Notes: generated by a model not told the origin, from the letters alone. 64,000 nucleotides of DNA from Micromonospora sp. MH99 (GCF_021442385.1 NZ_MUZA01000030.1:1-64000), one strand, 5' to 3'; shown: positions 1 through 8,540, counted from the stretch's first letter. A program made the numbers and translations.

Positions 1-686
1 TGCCGCTGACCGGCGGCGGGCAGATCCTCCGGGCCGGACCGGCGCGACAGCTCACCCGGGCCGGGCGCGCGGGCCGGGGTGGCCGATCCCGAGGGCGTAC
101 CCACCGGCGGCACCGCGTTCCTCGGCGCGGACCGTCCGGACGGCGTCGGGTCCGACGCGGGCGGCGTGGGCGGCGTAAGCGGCATGGGCGGCACGAACCC
201 GGTGGCGGGCGAGCCGTCCCGGCCGGTCGTACCGGCTCTCGATCGGGCCAGCGTCTCGGCCCGCTCCAGCCGGGCGCGGGCGCCCATGGCACGGCCCGGC
301 AGCCGGACGTCCCCACGGGAGAGCTGCGACACGAACCAGGCGGGCAGGTAGCCCTCGACCGGCAACCCGGGGTTGACCGCGAGCCACCACTCGTGGTTGG
401 GCCAACCGAGGGCGAGGTCGGTGAACGGCACGCGCCGGTTGGTGCCGGCGTGTTCACCGAGGCAGGCCCGCAGCGCCGCGGCGGAGGTGAAGGCCAGCAC
501 GTGGGTCCGGCCGCCGGTGGTCCAGGTGCCCCAGCCGGCGGACGACTGGCCGGACGGCGCCGGCGTGGAGACCGGCAACAGCAGATCGGTGCGGGACAGG
601 AGGCGGAAGTAGAGCTCCTGGTCGTTGGCGCGCAGCGCGTCCCGCATCGCCACCTCGGCCTCCGTGGCCGGCTCCCATTCGGTCAC
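1..686 (-). CDS. SseB-domain protein of the type VII secretion locus (3' end missing)
   Basis: The reading frame is open to the left edge, so about 228 N-terminal residues are seen and the C-terminus is lost. I chose the GTG at 686 because a GGAGAGG ribosome site lies 5 bases upstream and the protein then begins MTEWEPATEAEVAMRDAL, as SseB-like proteins do. The SseB-type core covers about residues 1-120 (motifs LLLPVS, LGWPNHEWWLAVNPGLP, LPAWFVSQLSRGDVRLPGR). After residue 140 it turns into a Pro/Ala/Thr-rich linker. SseB-domain proteins are common next to actinobacterial ESX loci; their exact role is not established. It is divergent from the mycosin gene. Confidence 0.75.
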   Translation of the reverse strand, partial: MTEWEPATEAEVAMRDALRANDQELYFRLLSRTDLLLPVSTPAPSGQSSAGWGTWTTGGRTHVLAFTSAAALRACLGEHAGTNRRVPFTDLALGWPNHEWWLAVNPGLPVEGYLPAWFVSQLSRGDVRLPGRAMGARARLERAETLARSRAGTTGRDGSPATGFVPPMPLTPPTPPASDPTPSGRSAPRNAVPPVGTPSGSATPARAPGPGELSRRSGPEDLPAAGQR

Positions 687-838
687 GGCCACCTCTCCTT
701 CCGAGAACAGGCCACAGGTATCGCGTACAACCTACAAGGTGGTATCAAGATCACAATGGCTGGCCGGTGGCGGTCCGCCGGGGCGGCGTCGAGGCGATAA
801 CATCCCGTTCCGGAGCCGACACGATACGGAGGCTGTCG

Positions 839-2062
839 ATGTCCCGGTCGATCGCGCGCCCCGTCCTGGCAGGTCTGGCGGCTGCTCTGCTGACCGCTGC
901 GACCGGTCCGGCCGCCGCCGCCAGCGCCGGGCTGGGGATGGCCCCGGCCTGCGCGACGCCACTGGCGCCCGTCCGGCCGGTCGAGGCCACACCCTGGCCC
1001 CAGCAGCGGTACGACCCCACGCGACTCGCGCCGCTGACCACGGGCGCCGGTGTGACGGTCGCGGTGGTCGACTCCGGAGTCGACCGGGCGCATCCCCAGT
1101 TGACCGGACGGGTGCTGGCCGGCACCGACCTGCTCGACCCGGGTGGGGACGGCAGCCGGGACTGCGCCGGACACGGCACCGGCGTGGCGAGCATCATCGC
1201 CGCGGCGCCCCGGCCCGGTGTCGCCTTCCACGGCCTGGCCCCGGCCGCCCGGATCCTGCCGGTACGGGTGAGTGAGCAGCAGGTGGTGCAGGGTCGGGAG
1301 TCGGGGCGCACGGTGAGCGCCGACGAGTTCGCCGACGCCATCCGCTGGGCCGTCGACCACGACGCCGACGTGGTGAACCTCTCCGTGGTGCTGTACGCCG
1401 ACGACCCGGAGGTCCGCTCCGCCGTGCGGTACGCCGTCGAGCGGGACGTGGTGCTGGTGGCCGCCGTGGGCAACCTGCACGACAGCGGCGACCCGCGCCC
1501 GTTCCCCGCCGCGTACGACGGGGTGCTCGGGGTGGGCGCGATCGGGGCGGACGGTGCACGGGCGACCTTCTCCCAGACCGGCTCGTACGTCGATCTGGTC
1601 GCCCCGGGCAGCGGAGTGCTGGTCGCCGCGCCCGTGCAGGGTCACCAGCAGGTCGAGGGCACCAGCTACGCGGTGCCGTTCGTGGCAGCCACCGCCGCGT
1701 TGCTGCGCGCCTACCGACCCGAGTTGACCGCCGCCGAGGTGGTGGAGCGGATCGTCGCCACTGTCGATCCGGCGCCCGGCCCGGGACACGGCGGCGGGTA
1801 CGGCGCCGGTGTGCTGAACCCCTACCGGGCGGTCACCGAGACGGGCGGCGGCCGGTCGGCCGCCGCGCGGTCGGTTGCCGTACTCGCCGAGGACCGGCCC
1901 GATCCGGCGGTGCTCGCCCGCCAGGCCCGCCGCGCGACCGCCCGGGACCGGGCTCTGGTGGCCGGCGCGGCGATCGGCCTGACGGCGGTCGCCGTGGTGT
2001 TGCTCGCGGTCGTGCTGCCCCGCGGCGCGCGCCGGCGTTGGCGACCGGCCGAGCCGGTCTGA
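839..2062 (+). CDS. mycP: Type VII secretion-associated serine protease (mycosin)
   Basis: This is a subtilisin-family (S8) protease of 407 residues, anchored outside the membrane and associated with ESX secretion complexes. The ATG at 839 follows GGAGG with a 6-base spacer. It has a signal peptide (about residues 1-29), catalytic Asp78 (DSGVD), His112 (GHGTG), oxyanion Asn212 (AVGN) and Ser276 (GTSYAVP), and one C-terminal membrane helix near 375-400 followed by Arg-rich residues facing the cytoplasm. This is the usual mycosin plan. The neighbours (SseB-like protein, WXG100 pair, EccE) support the assignment. Known mycosins stabilise the secretion complex and cleave Esp substrates; the substrate here is unknown. 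Confidence 0.93.
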   Translation: MSRSIARPVLAGLAAALLTAATGPAAAASAGLGMAPACATPLAPVRPVEATPWPQQRYDPTRLAPLTTGAGVTVAVVDSGVDRAHPQLTGRVLAGTDLLDPGGDGSRDCAGHGTGVASIIAAAPRPGVAFHGLAPAARILPVRVSEQQVVQGRESGRTVSADEFADAIRWAVDHDADVVNLSVVLYADDPEVRSAVRYAVERDVVLVAAVGNLHDSGDPRPFPAAYDGVLGVGAIGADGARATFSQTGSYVDLVAPGSGVLVAAPVQGHQQVEGTSYAVPFVAATAALLRAYRPELTAAEVVERIVATVDPAPGPGHGGGYGAGVLNPYRAVTETGGGRSAAARSVAVLAEDRPDPAVLARQARRATARDRALVAGAAIGLTAVAVVLLAVVLPRGARRRWRPAEPV

Positions 2063-2147
2063 CCCGACCGGGTCGCCTCGGTGGCCCTCGTCGGAGGGCG
2101 GCCGGGGCGCCGACGCGGGCACGGTCAGCGCTCCCGGCCCACCGGCG

Positions 2148-2441
2148 TCACTGGAACAGCCCGGTGTTCTTCTTCTCCGTGTCCAGATAGTCGGCCGCAG
2201 AGTCGTCCACCGCCACCTTGATGGCGCGCAGCATCGCCTGCAGGTCCTGCGAGGCGGACCGCCACCGCGCCTGGCGCTGCTCATACGCCTGTCGGGCGTC
2301 ACCCGCCCAGGCCGACACCAGCGGCGCGGCGTCGCGTTCGAGCTGGCCGAGTTGTGAGTCGAGCGTGTTCAGCGCCCGTTGAATGTCCACGCCGGCCTGT
2401 TGCAGCGCGGCGAAGTTGACGACCAGCACACCGTGGTCCAT
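2148..2441 (-). CDS. WXG100 family protein (ESAT-6/CFP-10-like), second gene of pair
   Basis: This is a 97-residue all-helical protein with the WXG turn as Trp-Ala-Gly (VSAWAGDARQAY), the signature of small ESX substrates that form helical hairpin dimers. The C-terminus carries YLDTE, matching the YxxxD/E export signal. The ATG at 2441 follows a GGGAGG site about 8 bases upstream. It lies 20 bases after the other WXG100 gene, so the two should be co-transcribed and form a heterodimer. The gene is convergent with the mycosin gene. Which member corresponds to EsxA or EsxB cannot be fixed from sequence alone, though the C-terminal export motif is typical of the EsxB-type partner. Confidence 0.9.
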   Translation of the reverse strand: MDHGVLVVNFAALQQAGVDIQRALNTLDSQLGQLERDAAPLVSAWAGDARQAYEQRQARWRSASQDLQAMLRAIKVAVDDSAADYLDTEKKNTGLFQ

Positions 2442-2461
2442 CGGAAGTCCCTCCCGGCAGG

Positions 2462-2782
2462 TCAGAGCGGCAGCTGGATGCCGCCGCGGTTGGTGCCGGC
2501 CACCCGGCTGGCCGCCTCGTCGTCCGAGACGTCGTACTGTCGGCCGGCGGTGCGGATGGCCCCGGCGGTCTCCCGCAGGGCCCGGTGCAACGCGGCCTGA
2601 TCCTGTGACCACTGCCGTTTGACCTGCTCGAACGACCGCCCACCGGCGCCGCGCCAGGCCTGCTGCAACACCTCCAGCTCGGCCAGCAGGCCGGTCAGCA
2701 TGGACTGCAACGACTGGTCCACCTGCTCGAACTTCGCGGCGGTCTGCCGCATCACCGCTGCTTCTGCCTGGGTCTGGGACAC
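2462..2782 (-). CDS. WXG100 family protein, first gene of pair
   Basis: This is a 106-residue protein with Trp-Arg-Gly as the WXG turn (LQQAWRGAGGRSFEQV) between two long amphipathic helices, so it is an ESX substrate or chaperone partner. I chose the GTG at 2782 (reads MSQTQAEAAVMRQTAAKF); an AGGTGAT-type site lies about 8 bases upstream. The tail after residue 85 is Gly/Asn-rich and lacks a clear YxxxD/E motif, unlike its downstream partner. It is divergent from the eccE gene, and the 288 bases between them (2783-3070) must carry both promoters. Confidence 0.88.
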   Translation of the reverse strand: MSQTQAEAAVMRQTAAKFEQVDQSLQSMLTGLLAELEVLQQAWRGAGGRSFEQVKRQWSQDQAALHRALRETAGAIRTAGRQYDVSDDEAASRVAGTNRGGIQLPL

Positions 2783-3070
2783 CCGAACATCACCTCGTCT
2801 CCTCGGTCGTGCCTGGCCGGCTGTGCGCCCAGGGGGAGCGCACCTATCGCGTGGCCCGGTCGGCGAGCATGGCTGGACGCGGGTCAGCGATGAACTTCGT
2901 GGCTGACGGTAGCGGCCCGGTAGCAGTTCTGCTACCCCACCGGGCTCCCCTGTGGACAACCACGGCAGCCATCGGTCGCTTACTATGTGCCGCAGCCACG
3001 TCGCGGCGCGTGACGGGCAGTCCCGGGGCGGTCGGCCGCCCGGCACGTCCCAACTGGTCGAGGAGGCGCG

Positions 3071-5074
3071 GTGTCGCCGATCACCACCGGAGGCCCGCAC
3101 CCGGCGAGCCGGCAGGGTTGGGGCCCGGTCCCGGCCGCCGCCGCCCCGACAGCCGGGTCGGGCGCCCCCACCGCCGTGGGAACGTCTGTCGGCACCGCGC
3201 CGGGTGTCGACACCGGAGCGACCGCGACCGAAGCCGTCAGCGCCGCGCCGGCCGCGCTCGGTGTTCCGGGGCCGAGGGCGGCCAGGGACGGCGTACCGGG
3301 TCGACCATCCCGCGGTCGCTGGGCCGCGCTCAGCCGACGCGGCGCGGGGATCCGCGCGGGTCAACTGGTCACCTGGCAGGTCGCCGTCGCGGTCGTCCTC
3401 GCCGCGCTGGGTCGGGGCACGCCGCTCACCGTCGCCGCGCTGCTCATGGCGACGCTCCTGGTCGCGGTCGCCGGCGTGCGGATGCGCGGCAGGTGGCTCT
3501 TCGAGTGGCTGGGCACCGCCGCCGCGCATCTGACCCGGCGGCGCGTGCTGGGTCAGCAGGCCGACCCGGCGGGGTTGCTCGCCCTTGTCGCACCCGGTGC
3601 CGTGGTCCACTCGACGGAGCTGTCGGGCGGGCCGGCGGCGGTGCTGGAGGACACCGGCGGCATGGTGGCGCTTCTGGAGCTCGGCGACCCCGGCGACCTG
3701 CTCGGCGACGCGTCCCGGGAGATCCCCGCGCCGGCCGCGCTGCTGCCGACGCCCGGTCCGGACGTCCCGCCGCTACGGATCCAACTGCTTCTCAGCGGGA
3801 CGCCGGCACCCGTCCCGACGGCGGGTGGCACCGTCGGCACCTCGTACCGGCAGCTCACCGACGGCCGGCTCGCCGGGCGGGAGCGGGCGGTGCTGGCGGT
3901 TCGGGTGCTGCGGGCGGACGGGTGGACGCAGGAGGCCCTGCGTCGGGCGCTCGCCGGCACGGTACGCCGGATCGTCCGCCGACTCGGGCCGCTGACCGCC
4001 CGGCCACTCGGCGTGCCGGCGGCACTGCGCGTGCTGGGCGAACTGGCCCACCACGACGGCCAGCCGGTGCGGGAGTCGTGGCCGCTGCTCCGCTCGGGCG
4101 CACTCGTGCAGGCCACGTTCCGGCTGGTCGACTGGCCGCAGACCGGCGCACCTGCCGCGCGGCGGCTGGTGCCCCGGCTGCTCGCCCTGCCGGCGACCGC
4201 GACGACGGTGTCGCTCTGCGTCGGGCCGCCGGCGGCCGGCGACACCGGGGCCGCGCCGACCGAGATGGCCGTACGCCTGGCCGCCACGTCGACCGCCGAG
4301 CTGACGGTGGCCGTCGACGCGCTGAGTCGACTGGTCGACGGCGTCGGCGGGACGCTGCGCCGACTCGACGGCGCGCACCTGAACGGGCTGGCTGGCACGC
4401 TGCCGGTGGCGCTCACCAGCGCCGGGGGGCAATCGGCTGTGGCGCTGGACGACTGGGAGCTGACCCTGGGCGAGGCGGGGATGATGGTCGGCACCAACCG
4501 GCACGGCGGCGCGGTGACCGTACGGTTGTTCCGGCCGGAGAGCACCAGGGTGATGCTGGTGGGCGGGGTGCGGGCCGCGCAGCTGGTGGCGCTGCGGGCG
4601 ATGGCCCTGGGCGCGCTGGTGGTGGTGCAGACGGCGCGACCCCGTGCCTGGGAGCCGTTCGTGCGGGGTGTGGGCGCTCCGGGCGGAACGATCCCGCTGA
4701 TCCCGCCGGGCCGACCGGTCGCCGACTCGGTGGGCACCGCGCTTCAACCGTTGCTGCTGGTGGTCGACGCCGGGCCGGTGCCGGCCGAGACCGAGCCGGG
4801 TCCGGCGTGGCGGGCCACCCTCGTGGTGCGCGACGAGCTGACCCCGGCCGATGTGGACGCGTTGAGCCGCGCGGATCTGGCCGTGTTGCAGCCGCTGCAC
4901 GGGGCCGAGGCCGCGCTGGCCGGAACGGCGCTGGGGCTGGGCGGCTCGGCCGACTGGCTCACCCGGATCCGGGACGACATGGTGGCGGTGGTGAACCGCC
5001 GAGCCCTGCGCTGGGCGCTGCTCTCCCCCACCCCGATCGAGGCCCAGCTGATCGGCCCGCCGGCACGCGGCTGA
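3071..5074 (+). CDS. eccE: Type VII secretion protein EccE
   Basis: This is a 667-residue membrane component of the ESX core complex. A low-complexity Ala/Gly/Pro/Thr-rich N-terminus of about 90 residues precedes two membrane helices (about 99-114 and 119-136), then the motif GRWLFEWLG and a large cytosolic domain of about 520 residues, the EccE plan. The GTG at 3071 follows AGGAGG with a 4-base spacer. In known ESX systems EccE sits at the periphery of the EccB/C/D/E complex. EccB, EccC and EccD are not in this window and probably lie beyond the left edge. The call rests on domain layout and neighbours; similarity in the cytosolic domain is loose in this family. Confidence 0.85.
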   Translation: MSPITTGGPHPASRQGWGPVPAAAAPTAGSGAPTAVGTSVGTAPGVDTGATATEAVSAAPAALGVPGPRAARDGVPGRPSRGRWAALSRRGAGIRAGQLVTWQVAVAVVLAALGRGTPLTVAALLMATLLVAVAGVRMRGRWLFEWLGTAAAHLTRRRVLGQQADPAGLLALVAPGAVVHSTELSGGPAAVLEDTGGMVALLELGDPGDLLGDASREIPAPAALLPTPGPDVPPLRIQLLLSGTPAPVPTAGGTVGTSYRQLTDGRLAGRERAVLAVRVLRADGWTQEALRRALAGTVRRIVRRLGPLTARPLGVPAALRVLGELAHHDGQPVRESWPLLRSGALVQATFRLVDWPQTGAPAARRLVPRLLALPATATTVSLCVGPPAAGDTGAAPTEMAVRLAATSTAELTVAVDALSRLVDGVGGTLRRLDGAHLNGLAGTLPVALTSAGGQSAVALDDWELTLGEAGMMVGTNRHGGAVTVRLFRPESTRVMLVGGVRAAQLVALRAMALGALVVVQTARPRAWEPFVRGVGAPGGTIPLIPPGRPVADSVGTALQPLLLVVDAGPVPAETEPGPAWRATLVVRDELTPADVDALSRADLAVLQPLHGAEAALAGTALGLGGSADWLTRIRDDMVAVVNRRALRWALLSPTPIEAQLIGPPARG

Positions 5075-5184
5075 GCCGGCGGAGACGCCGACCCGAGTGC
5101 TGCCGGGCGCTCCCGGGGTCGCGTCGTCGTGGATGGTCAACTGGTGGGTTACGCCGGTGAGTGGTCCGTGGCACGATCCCGGCC

Positions 5185-5571
5185 ATGGGTTTTCTGAAAG
5201 GGTTGCTGATTCGGCTGGCCACCACGGCGCTGGCCTTCTGGTTGGCCACACTGCTCATTCCGGGCATCGACCTGGAGTCGACCTCGGCAGTGGAGACGGT
5301 CACCACGCTGATCCTGGTGGCGGTGATCTTCGGCGTCGTCAACGCGGTGCTCCAGCCGGTCATCAAGACCGTCGGCTGCGGCTTCTACCTGCTCACCCTG
5401 GGTCTCATCGCGCTGGTGGTGAACGGGCTGCTGTTCCTGCTCACCAGCTGGATCGCCGACCAGGCCGGGTTGCCGTTCTCGGTGGACGGCTTCTGGCCGG
5501 CCGCCGTGCTCGGCGCCCTGTTCGTGAGCATCGTGACCTGGATCCTGGGCGCCGTTCTCGACCGGGACTGA
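5185..5571 (+). CDS. Phage holin family (holin_4) small membrane protein
   Basis: This is a 128-residue protein with four predicted membrane helices (motifs MGFLKGLLIRLATTALAFWL, VVNAVLQPVIK, GLIALVVNGLLFLL, ALFVSIVTWILG). The NAVLQP motif and four-helix layout match the phage_holin_4 family of chromosomal membrane proteins, whose function is not known. The ATG at 5185 is chosen because the protein then begins with the conserved MGFLKGLLIRL. It ends in a charged DRD tail. It stands alone between eccE and the GNAT gene and is followed by a strong hairpin. Confidence 0.8.
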   Translation: MGFLKGLLIRLATTALAFWLATLLIPGIDLESTSAVETVTTLILVAVIFGVVNAVLQPVIKTVGCGFYLLTLGLIALVVNGLLFLLTSWIADQAGLPFSVDGFWPAAVLGALFVSIVTWILGAVLDRD

Positions 5572-5592
5572 CGGCGACCCACCACCACCGAC

Positions 5593-5629
5593 CCGGACCG
5601 CCCGGCCCCCGATGGGCCGGGCGGTCCGG
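5593..5629 (+). terminator. Hairpin terminator after the holin-like gene
   Basis: A perfect 16-bp stem (CCGGACCGCCCGGCCC at 5593-5608 with its complement at 5614-5629) closes a 5-base loop, 22 bases after the stop codon. There is no T-run, which is common for actinobacterial terminators. Confidence 0.65.
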
Positions 5630-5689
5630 TGACCAGGGTTCGGGAATTGGCGGGCCGGCGAGCCGGTCGGGTTGGTTAGCCTCACAGAC

Positions 5690-6187
5690 GTGTTCTCGCT
5701 GACCCGCTCCGACGGCCACCTGATCAGCACCGACCCCGCCCGGCTCGACCTGGACCGGATCCACCACTGGCTGTCCACCGACGCCTACTGGGCGCTGGGG
5801 CGTGACCGGGAGACGGTGGTGCGGGCGTTCGCCGGGTCACTCCCCTTCGGCGTCTACCGACCCGGGGACGGCCACCAGGTGGCGGTGGCCCGGGTGGTCA
5901 CCGACGGCGCCACCTTCGCCTGGCTCTGCGACGTGTACGTCGACCGTTCCTCCCGGGGCCGCGGGCTGGGCGGTTGGCTGGCCGGCGCGGTCCGCGACCA
6001 CCTGGCCGAGCTGGGCGTACGCCGGATTCTGCTGTCGACCAGCGACGCGCACGAGGTGTACGCGCGGGTCGGCTTCACCCCGTTGGACGTTCCGCAGCGG
6101 TGGATGCAGCTCGACCGGCGCCCACCGGTGACGCCGATCACCGGAAAGGAACAAAGCGGAGGTTCACACCTTACGGTGGAGGCGTGA
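5690..6187 (+). CDS. GNAT family N-acetyltransferase
   Basis: This is a 165-residue acetyl-CoA-dependent acetyltransferase. The acetyl-CoA-binding motif A is visible as VDRSSRGRGLGGWLAGAV (about residues 82-99), followed by the HEVYARVGF segment of motif B. The start is taken as GTG 5690: TAGCCT, a TAnnnT -10 box, lies just upstream at 5677-5682, which suggests a leaderless transcript; a TTG at 5672 is the alternative. The substrate is not predictable. The stop overlaps the start of the next gene (GTGA), so it is translationally coupled to the RarD-like transporter. Confidence 0.85.
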   Translation: MFSLTRSDGHLISTDPARLDLDRIHHWLSTDAYWALGRDRETVVRAFAGSLPFGVYRPGDGHQVAVARVVTDGATFAWLCDVYVDRSSRGRGLGGWLAGAVRDHLAELGVRRILLSTSDAHEVYARVGFTPLDVPQRWMQLDRRPPVTPITGKEQSGGSHLTVEA

Positions 6188-7101
6188 CGCCACTCCGCCT
6201 GGGATACCTCTACGGCATCGGCGCGTACCTGCTCTGGGGTTTCTTTCCGCTCTACTTCAAGCTGCTGCGACCCACCGGCCCGCTGGAGATCCTGGCCCAC
6301 CGGATCGTCTGGTCGGTGCTCTTCGTGGCCCTGCTGCTCGGCGCGCTGCGCAACATCGGCTTCCTGCGGGCGCTGCTACGCCGCCGCCGGACGGTCGCCG
6401 GGATCGTCGCCGCGTCCGCGCTGATCGCCATCAACTGGGGCATCTACATCTACGGAGTCAGCTCCAACCGGGTGGTGGAGACCGCGCTCGGCTACTTCAT
6501 CAACCCCCTCGTGGTGGTGCTGCTCGGGGTGACGGTGCTGCGGGAACGACTCCGCCCGGCGCAGTGGGTGGCGCTGGGCATCGGCGCGTCGGCCGTCGCG
6601 GTGCTCGCCGTCGACTACGGCCGGCTGCCCTGGCTGGCCCTGAGCCTCGCGTTCAGCTTCGCCGGCTACGGCCTGATCAAGAAGCAGCTCGGGTTGCCCG
6701 CCGCCGAGGGGCTCTTCGTCGAGTCGGCGGTGCTGGCGCTGCCCGCGCTGGGCTATCTCGCCTGGCTGAGCCGGCACGGCGGGTTGACCTTCGGGCATGT
6801 CTCCGCCGGGCACACCGCGCTGCTGGTGCTGGCCGGCGCGGCCACCGCGATCCCGCTGCTGCTCTTCGCCGGGGCCGCCAACCGGCTGCCACTGACCGGC
6901 CTCGGCATGATCCAGTACCTGGCGCCGATCCTCCAGCTCGCCTGCGGCGTGCTGATCTTCCACGAGCCGATGCCGCCGGCCCGCCTCGCCGGCTTCGCAC
7001 TGGTCTGGCTGGCCCTGGTCGTCTTCACCGCCGACGCCATTCGCCAGGCCCGCCAGTCCAGAAGCACCCCACGCCTCCCCAGCCCCGTCCCAACCCCCTA
7101 A
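6184..7101 (+). CDS. rarD: EamA family transporter RarD
   Basis: This is a 305-residue inner-membrane protein with ten hydrophobic helices in two EamA repeats. It starts MTPLRLGYLYGIGAYLLWG and contains the RarD-typical PLYFKLL, HRIVWS, YGVSSNRVVETALGYFINPL and LPLTGLGMIQYLAPILQ segments. RarD belongs to the drug/metabolite transporter superfamily; its substrate is uncertain (chloramphenicol sensitivity was the original phenotype). The GTG at 6184 overlaps the stop of the acetyltransferase gene by four bases. The C-terminal tail is Pro/Arg-rich. Confidence 0.92.
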   Translation: MTPLRLGYLYGIGAYLLWGFFPLYFKLLRPTGPLEILAHRIVWSVLFVALLLGALRNIGFLRALLRRRRTVAGIVAASALIAINWGIYIYGVSSNRVVETALGYFINPLVVVLLGVTVLRERLRPAQWVALGIGASAVAVLAVDYGRLPWLALSLAFSFAGYGLIKKQLGLPAAEGLFVESAVLALPALGYLAWLSRHGGLTFGHVSAGHTALLVLAGAATAIPLLLFAGAANRLPLTGLGMIQYLAPILQLACGVLIFHEPMPPARLAGFALVWLALVVFTADAIRQARQSRSTPRLPSPVPTP

Positions 7102-7105
7102 CCCA

Positions 7106-7147
7106 CCCCCGCCCCCGCCCCCGCCCCCGCCCCCGCCCCCGCCCCCG
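7106..7147. repeat. Hexanucleotide microsatellite (CCCCCG)7
   Basis: Seven exact head-to-tail copies of CCCCCG directly follow the rarD stop codon and run into the large inverted repeat at 7147-7218. It is non-coding and probably length-variable by slippage. Confidence 0.9.
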
Positions 7148-7218
7148 CGATCTTGCAGTTTCTGTCGTCGATTTGCGGTTCTTGACCCGTTACGGGACGA
7201 CAGAAAGTGCAAGATCGC
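7147..7218. repeat. 72-bp inverted repeat between convergent genes; likely two-way terminator or palindromic element
   Basis: The 23-base arms at 7147-7169 (from GCGATCTTGC to CTGTCGTC) and 7196-7218 pair at 22 of 23 positions around a 26-base loop. It sits between the convergent rarD and anti-sigma genes. The arms are less GC-rich than the surroundings, which is unlike an ordinary GC terminator here and suggests a dispersed palindromic repeat now used as a terminator. Confidence 0.75.
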
Positions 7219-7237
7219 GGCGAAGGGCGGGGCGGGG

Positions 7238-7957
7238 TTACGGGACTGCGTACGTGAGCAGGGGGGTGCCGTCGGAACGTTGGAGTTCCACGCTGACCAG
7301 CTCGGCGTCGGTGAAGCGGGTGACGCCGGTGAAGCTGAGGTCGTCGCCGGGGGCGGCCAGCCAGGAGCCGATCTGCTCGCTGCTGCCGTTCGGGCCGTGG
7401 GCCACCAGCCGGAACGGGTACGCCTTGCCGTAGCTCGTCCGCGCGTCGTACCCGCAGTGCATGGTCACCTCGGTGCCCCACTTGCTGCCGGCCAGCCCGA
7501 TCTCGGCGTGCACCGGCCCGGCTGTCGCCACCGGCCGCATGGCGACCATCGACACCTGCGGGCCGGGGTGGGTGCCCTGCGCGCCCGGGGTCACCGGTGG
7601 GGCGACCGGTCGGGGCAGCACCGCGGCCGCGCCGACACCCACCACCAGGGCGAGCGCGGCGGCGGCCAGCGTCGTGAGGGCGTACCGCCGACGGGTCGCT
7701 GCGCGCTCGCGGCGCCGGCGGCTCCGGGCCTCCTCGAGCAGCGCGGGCACCCGGGGTGGGGACGGCGGCGGCAGGAACTGCTCCAGACCCGCCGGGTCGA
7801 GACGGCCGAGCAGCCCGGGTAGGACGGCGATCTCGGCGACCGCGTCCCGGCAGGAGGCGCAGCCGGCGAGGTGCCGCTCGTAGGCCGCCCGTTCGGCGGG
7901 GGCCAGGGCGCCCAGCACGTACGCGCCGTCGTCGTGCGCGAACTCGCACCGAGTCAT
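7238..7957 (-). CDS. Zinc-finger anti-sigma factor
   Basis: This is a 239-residue membrane-bound anti-sigma factor. The zf-HC2 type zinc-binding domain is at the N-terminus: His29, Cys33 and Cys36 in ERHLAGCASC, with an earlier Cys4 and His8. An Arg-rich stretch and one membrane helix (about 93-115, ALTTLAAAALALVVGVG) lead to an extracytoplasmic domain of about 120 residues. The ATG at 7957 overlaps the stop of the sigma gene (ATGA), the usual arrangement for a sigma/anti-sigma pair. It should hold the adjacent ECF sigma factor inactive until a signal is sensed; the signal is unknown. Confidence 0.9.
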   Translation of the reverse strand: MTRCEFAHDDGAYVLGALAPAERAAYERHLAGCASCRDAVAEIAVLPGLLGRLDPAGLEQFLPPPSPPRVPALLEEARSRRRRERAATRRRYALTTLAAAALALVVGVGAAAVLPRPVAPPVTPGAQGTHPGPQVSMVAMRPVATAGPVHAEIGLAGSKWGTEVTMHCGYDARTSYGKAYPFRLVAHGPNGSSEQIGSWLAAPGDDLSFTGVTRFTDAELVSVELQRSDGTPLLTYAVP

Positions 7958-8532
7958 CCCGTCACCCCCATCTCGGCCAGGACCAACCGTAGTGAGCGCA
8001 GGGCGTAGTGGGTGCGCGACTTCACCGTGCCCGGCGGTACGCCCAGCCTCGACGCCGCCTCGGCCACCGACCGCCCCTGGTAGAAGCATTCGACAAGCAC
8101 TTCACGGTGGGTGGGACTGAGCCGGTTCAAGGCCTCGGCGACGGTCCACGCCTCCACCGCGCGCTCCGCCTCGTCGACCACCTCGGGCGGCTCGGGCAGC
8201 TCGTCGGTGAACACCTCGCCGACCCGGGTGGACCGTCGCCGCCAGGCGTCGATGGCCAGATTGCGGGCGGTGGTGAACAGCCAGGCGCGTACGGAGCCGC
8301 GTCGCGGGTCGAGGGACTCGGGGTGCCGCCAGGCCCGCAGCAGCGTCTCCTGCACCAGGTCCTCGGCCCGCTGCCGGTCGCCGTTGACCAGCCGCAGGGC
8401 GTGTGCGTACAGCGCCTCCGCGTGCTCGTCGTGCAGCGCCCGCAGCAGTTGGGCGTCATGGTCGCTGATGGCGGTCTCCTCACTTCCGGCGCGCGTCCGG
8501 CGGTGTGTCCGCTCGGGAATACGTGCGGTCAC
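7954..8532 (-). CDS. ECF RNA polymerase sigma factor
   Basis: This is an extracytoplasmic-function sigma factor of at most 192 residues. Region 2 is visible (DLVQETLLRAWRHP, RAWLFTTARNLAIDAWRRR) and region 4 as LSPTHREVLVECFYQGRSVAEAASRLGVPPGTVKSR. The layout resembles the SigK/SigL group paired with zf-HC2 anti-sigma factors. The only canonical in-frame start is GTG 8532, giving an Arg-rich N-terminal extension of 21 residues. A well-placed GAGGAG (8476-8481) sits six bases before an ATC at 8469, where homologous proteins would be expected to begin (ISDHDAQLLRALHDEH), so the true start is uncertain. It is divergent from phoX. Confidence 0.92.
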   Translation of the reverse strand: MTARIPERTHRRTRAGSEETAISDHDAQLLRALHDEHAEALYAHALRLVNGDRQRAEDLVQETLLRAWRHPESLDPRRGSVRAWLFTTARNLAIDAWRRRSTRVGEVFTDELPEPPEVVDEAERAVEAWTVAEALNRLSPTHREVLVECFYQGRSVAEAASRLGVPPGTVKSRTHYALRSLRLVLAEMGVTG

Positions 8533-8540
8533 GCCGAACG

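Noticed and set aside
2809-5160. 783-residue Arg/Gly/Ala-rich open frame on the plus strand over eccE
   Set aside because: It is a shadow frame of eccE: composition is that of a shifted GC-rich gene, with no domain or membrane features, while the eccE frame has a clear family layout.
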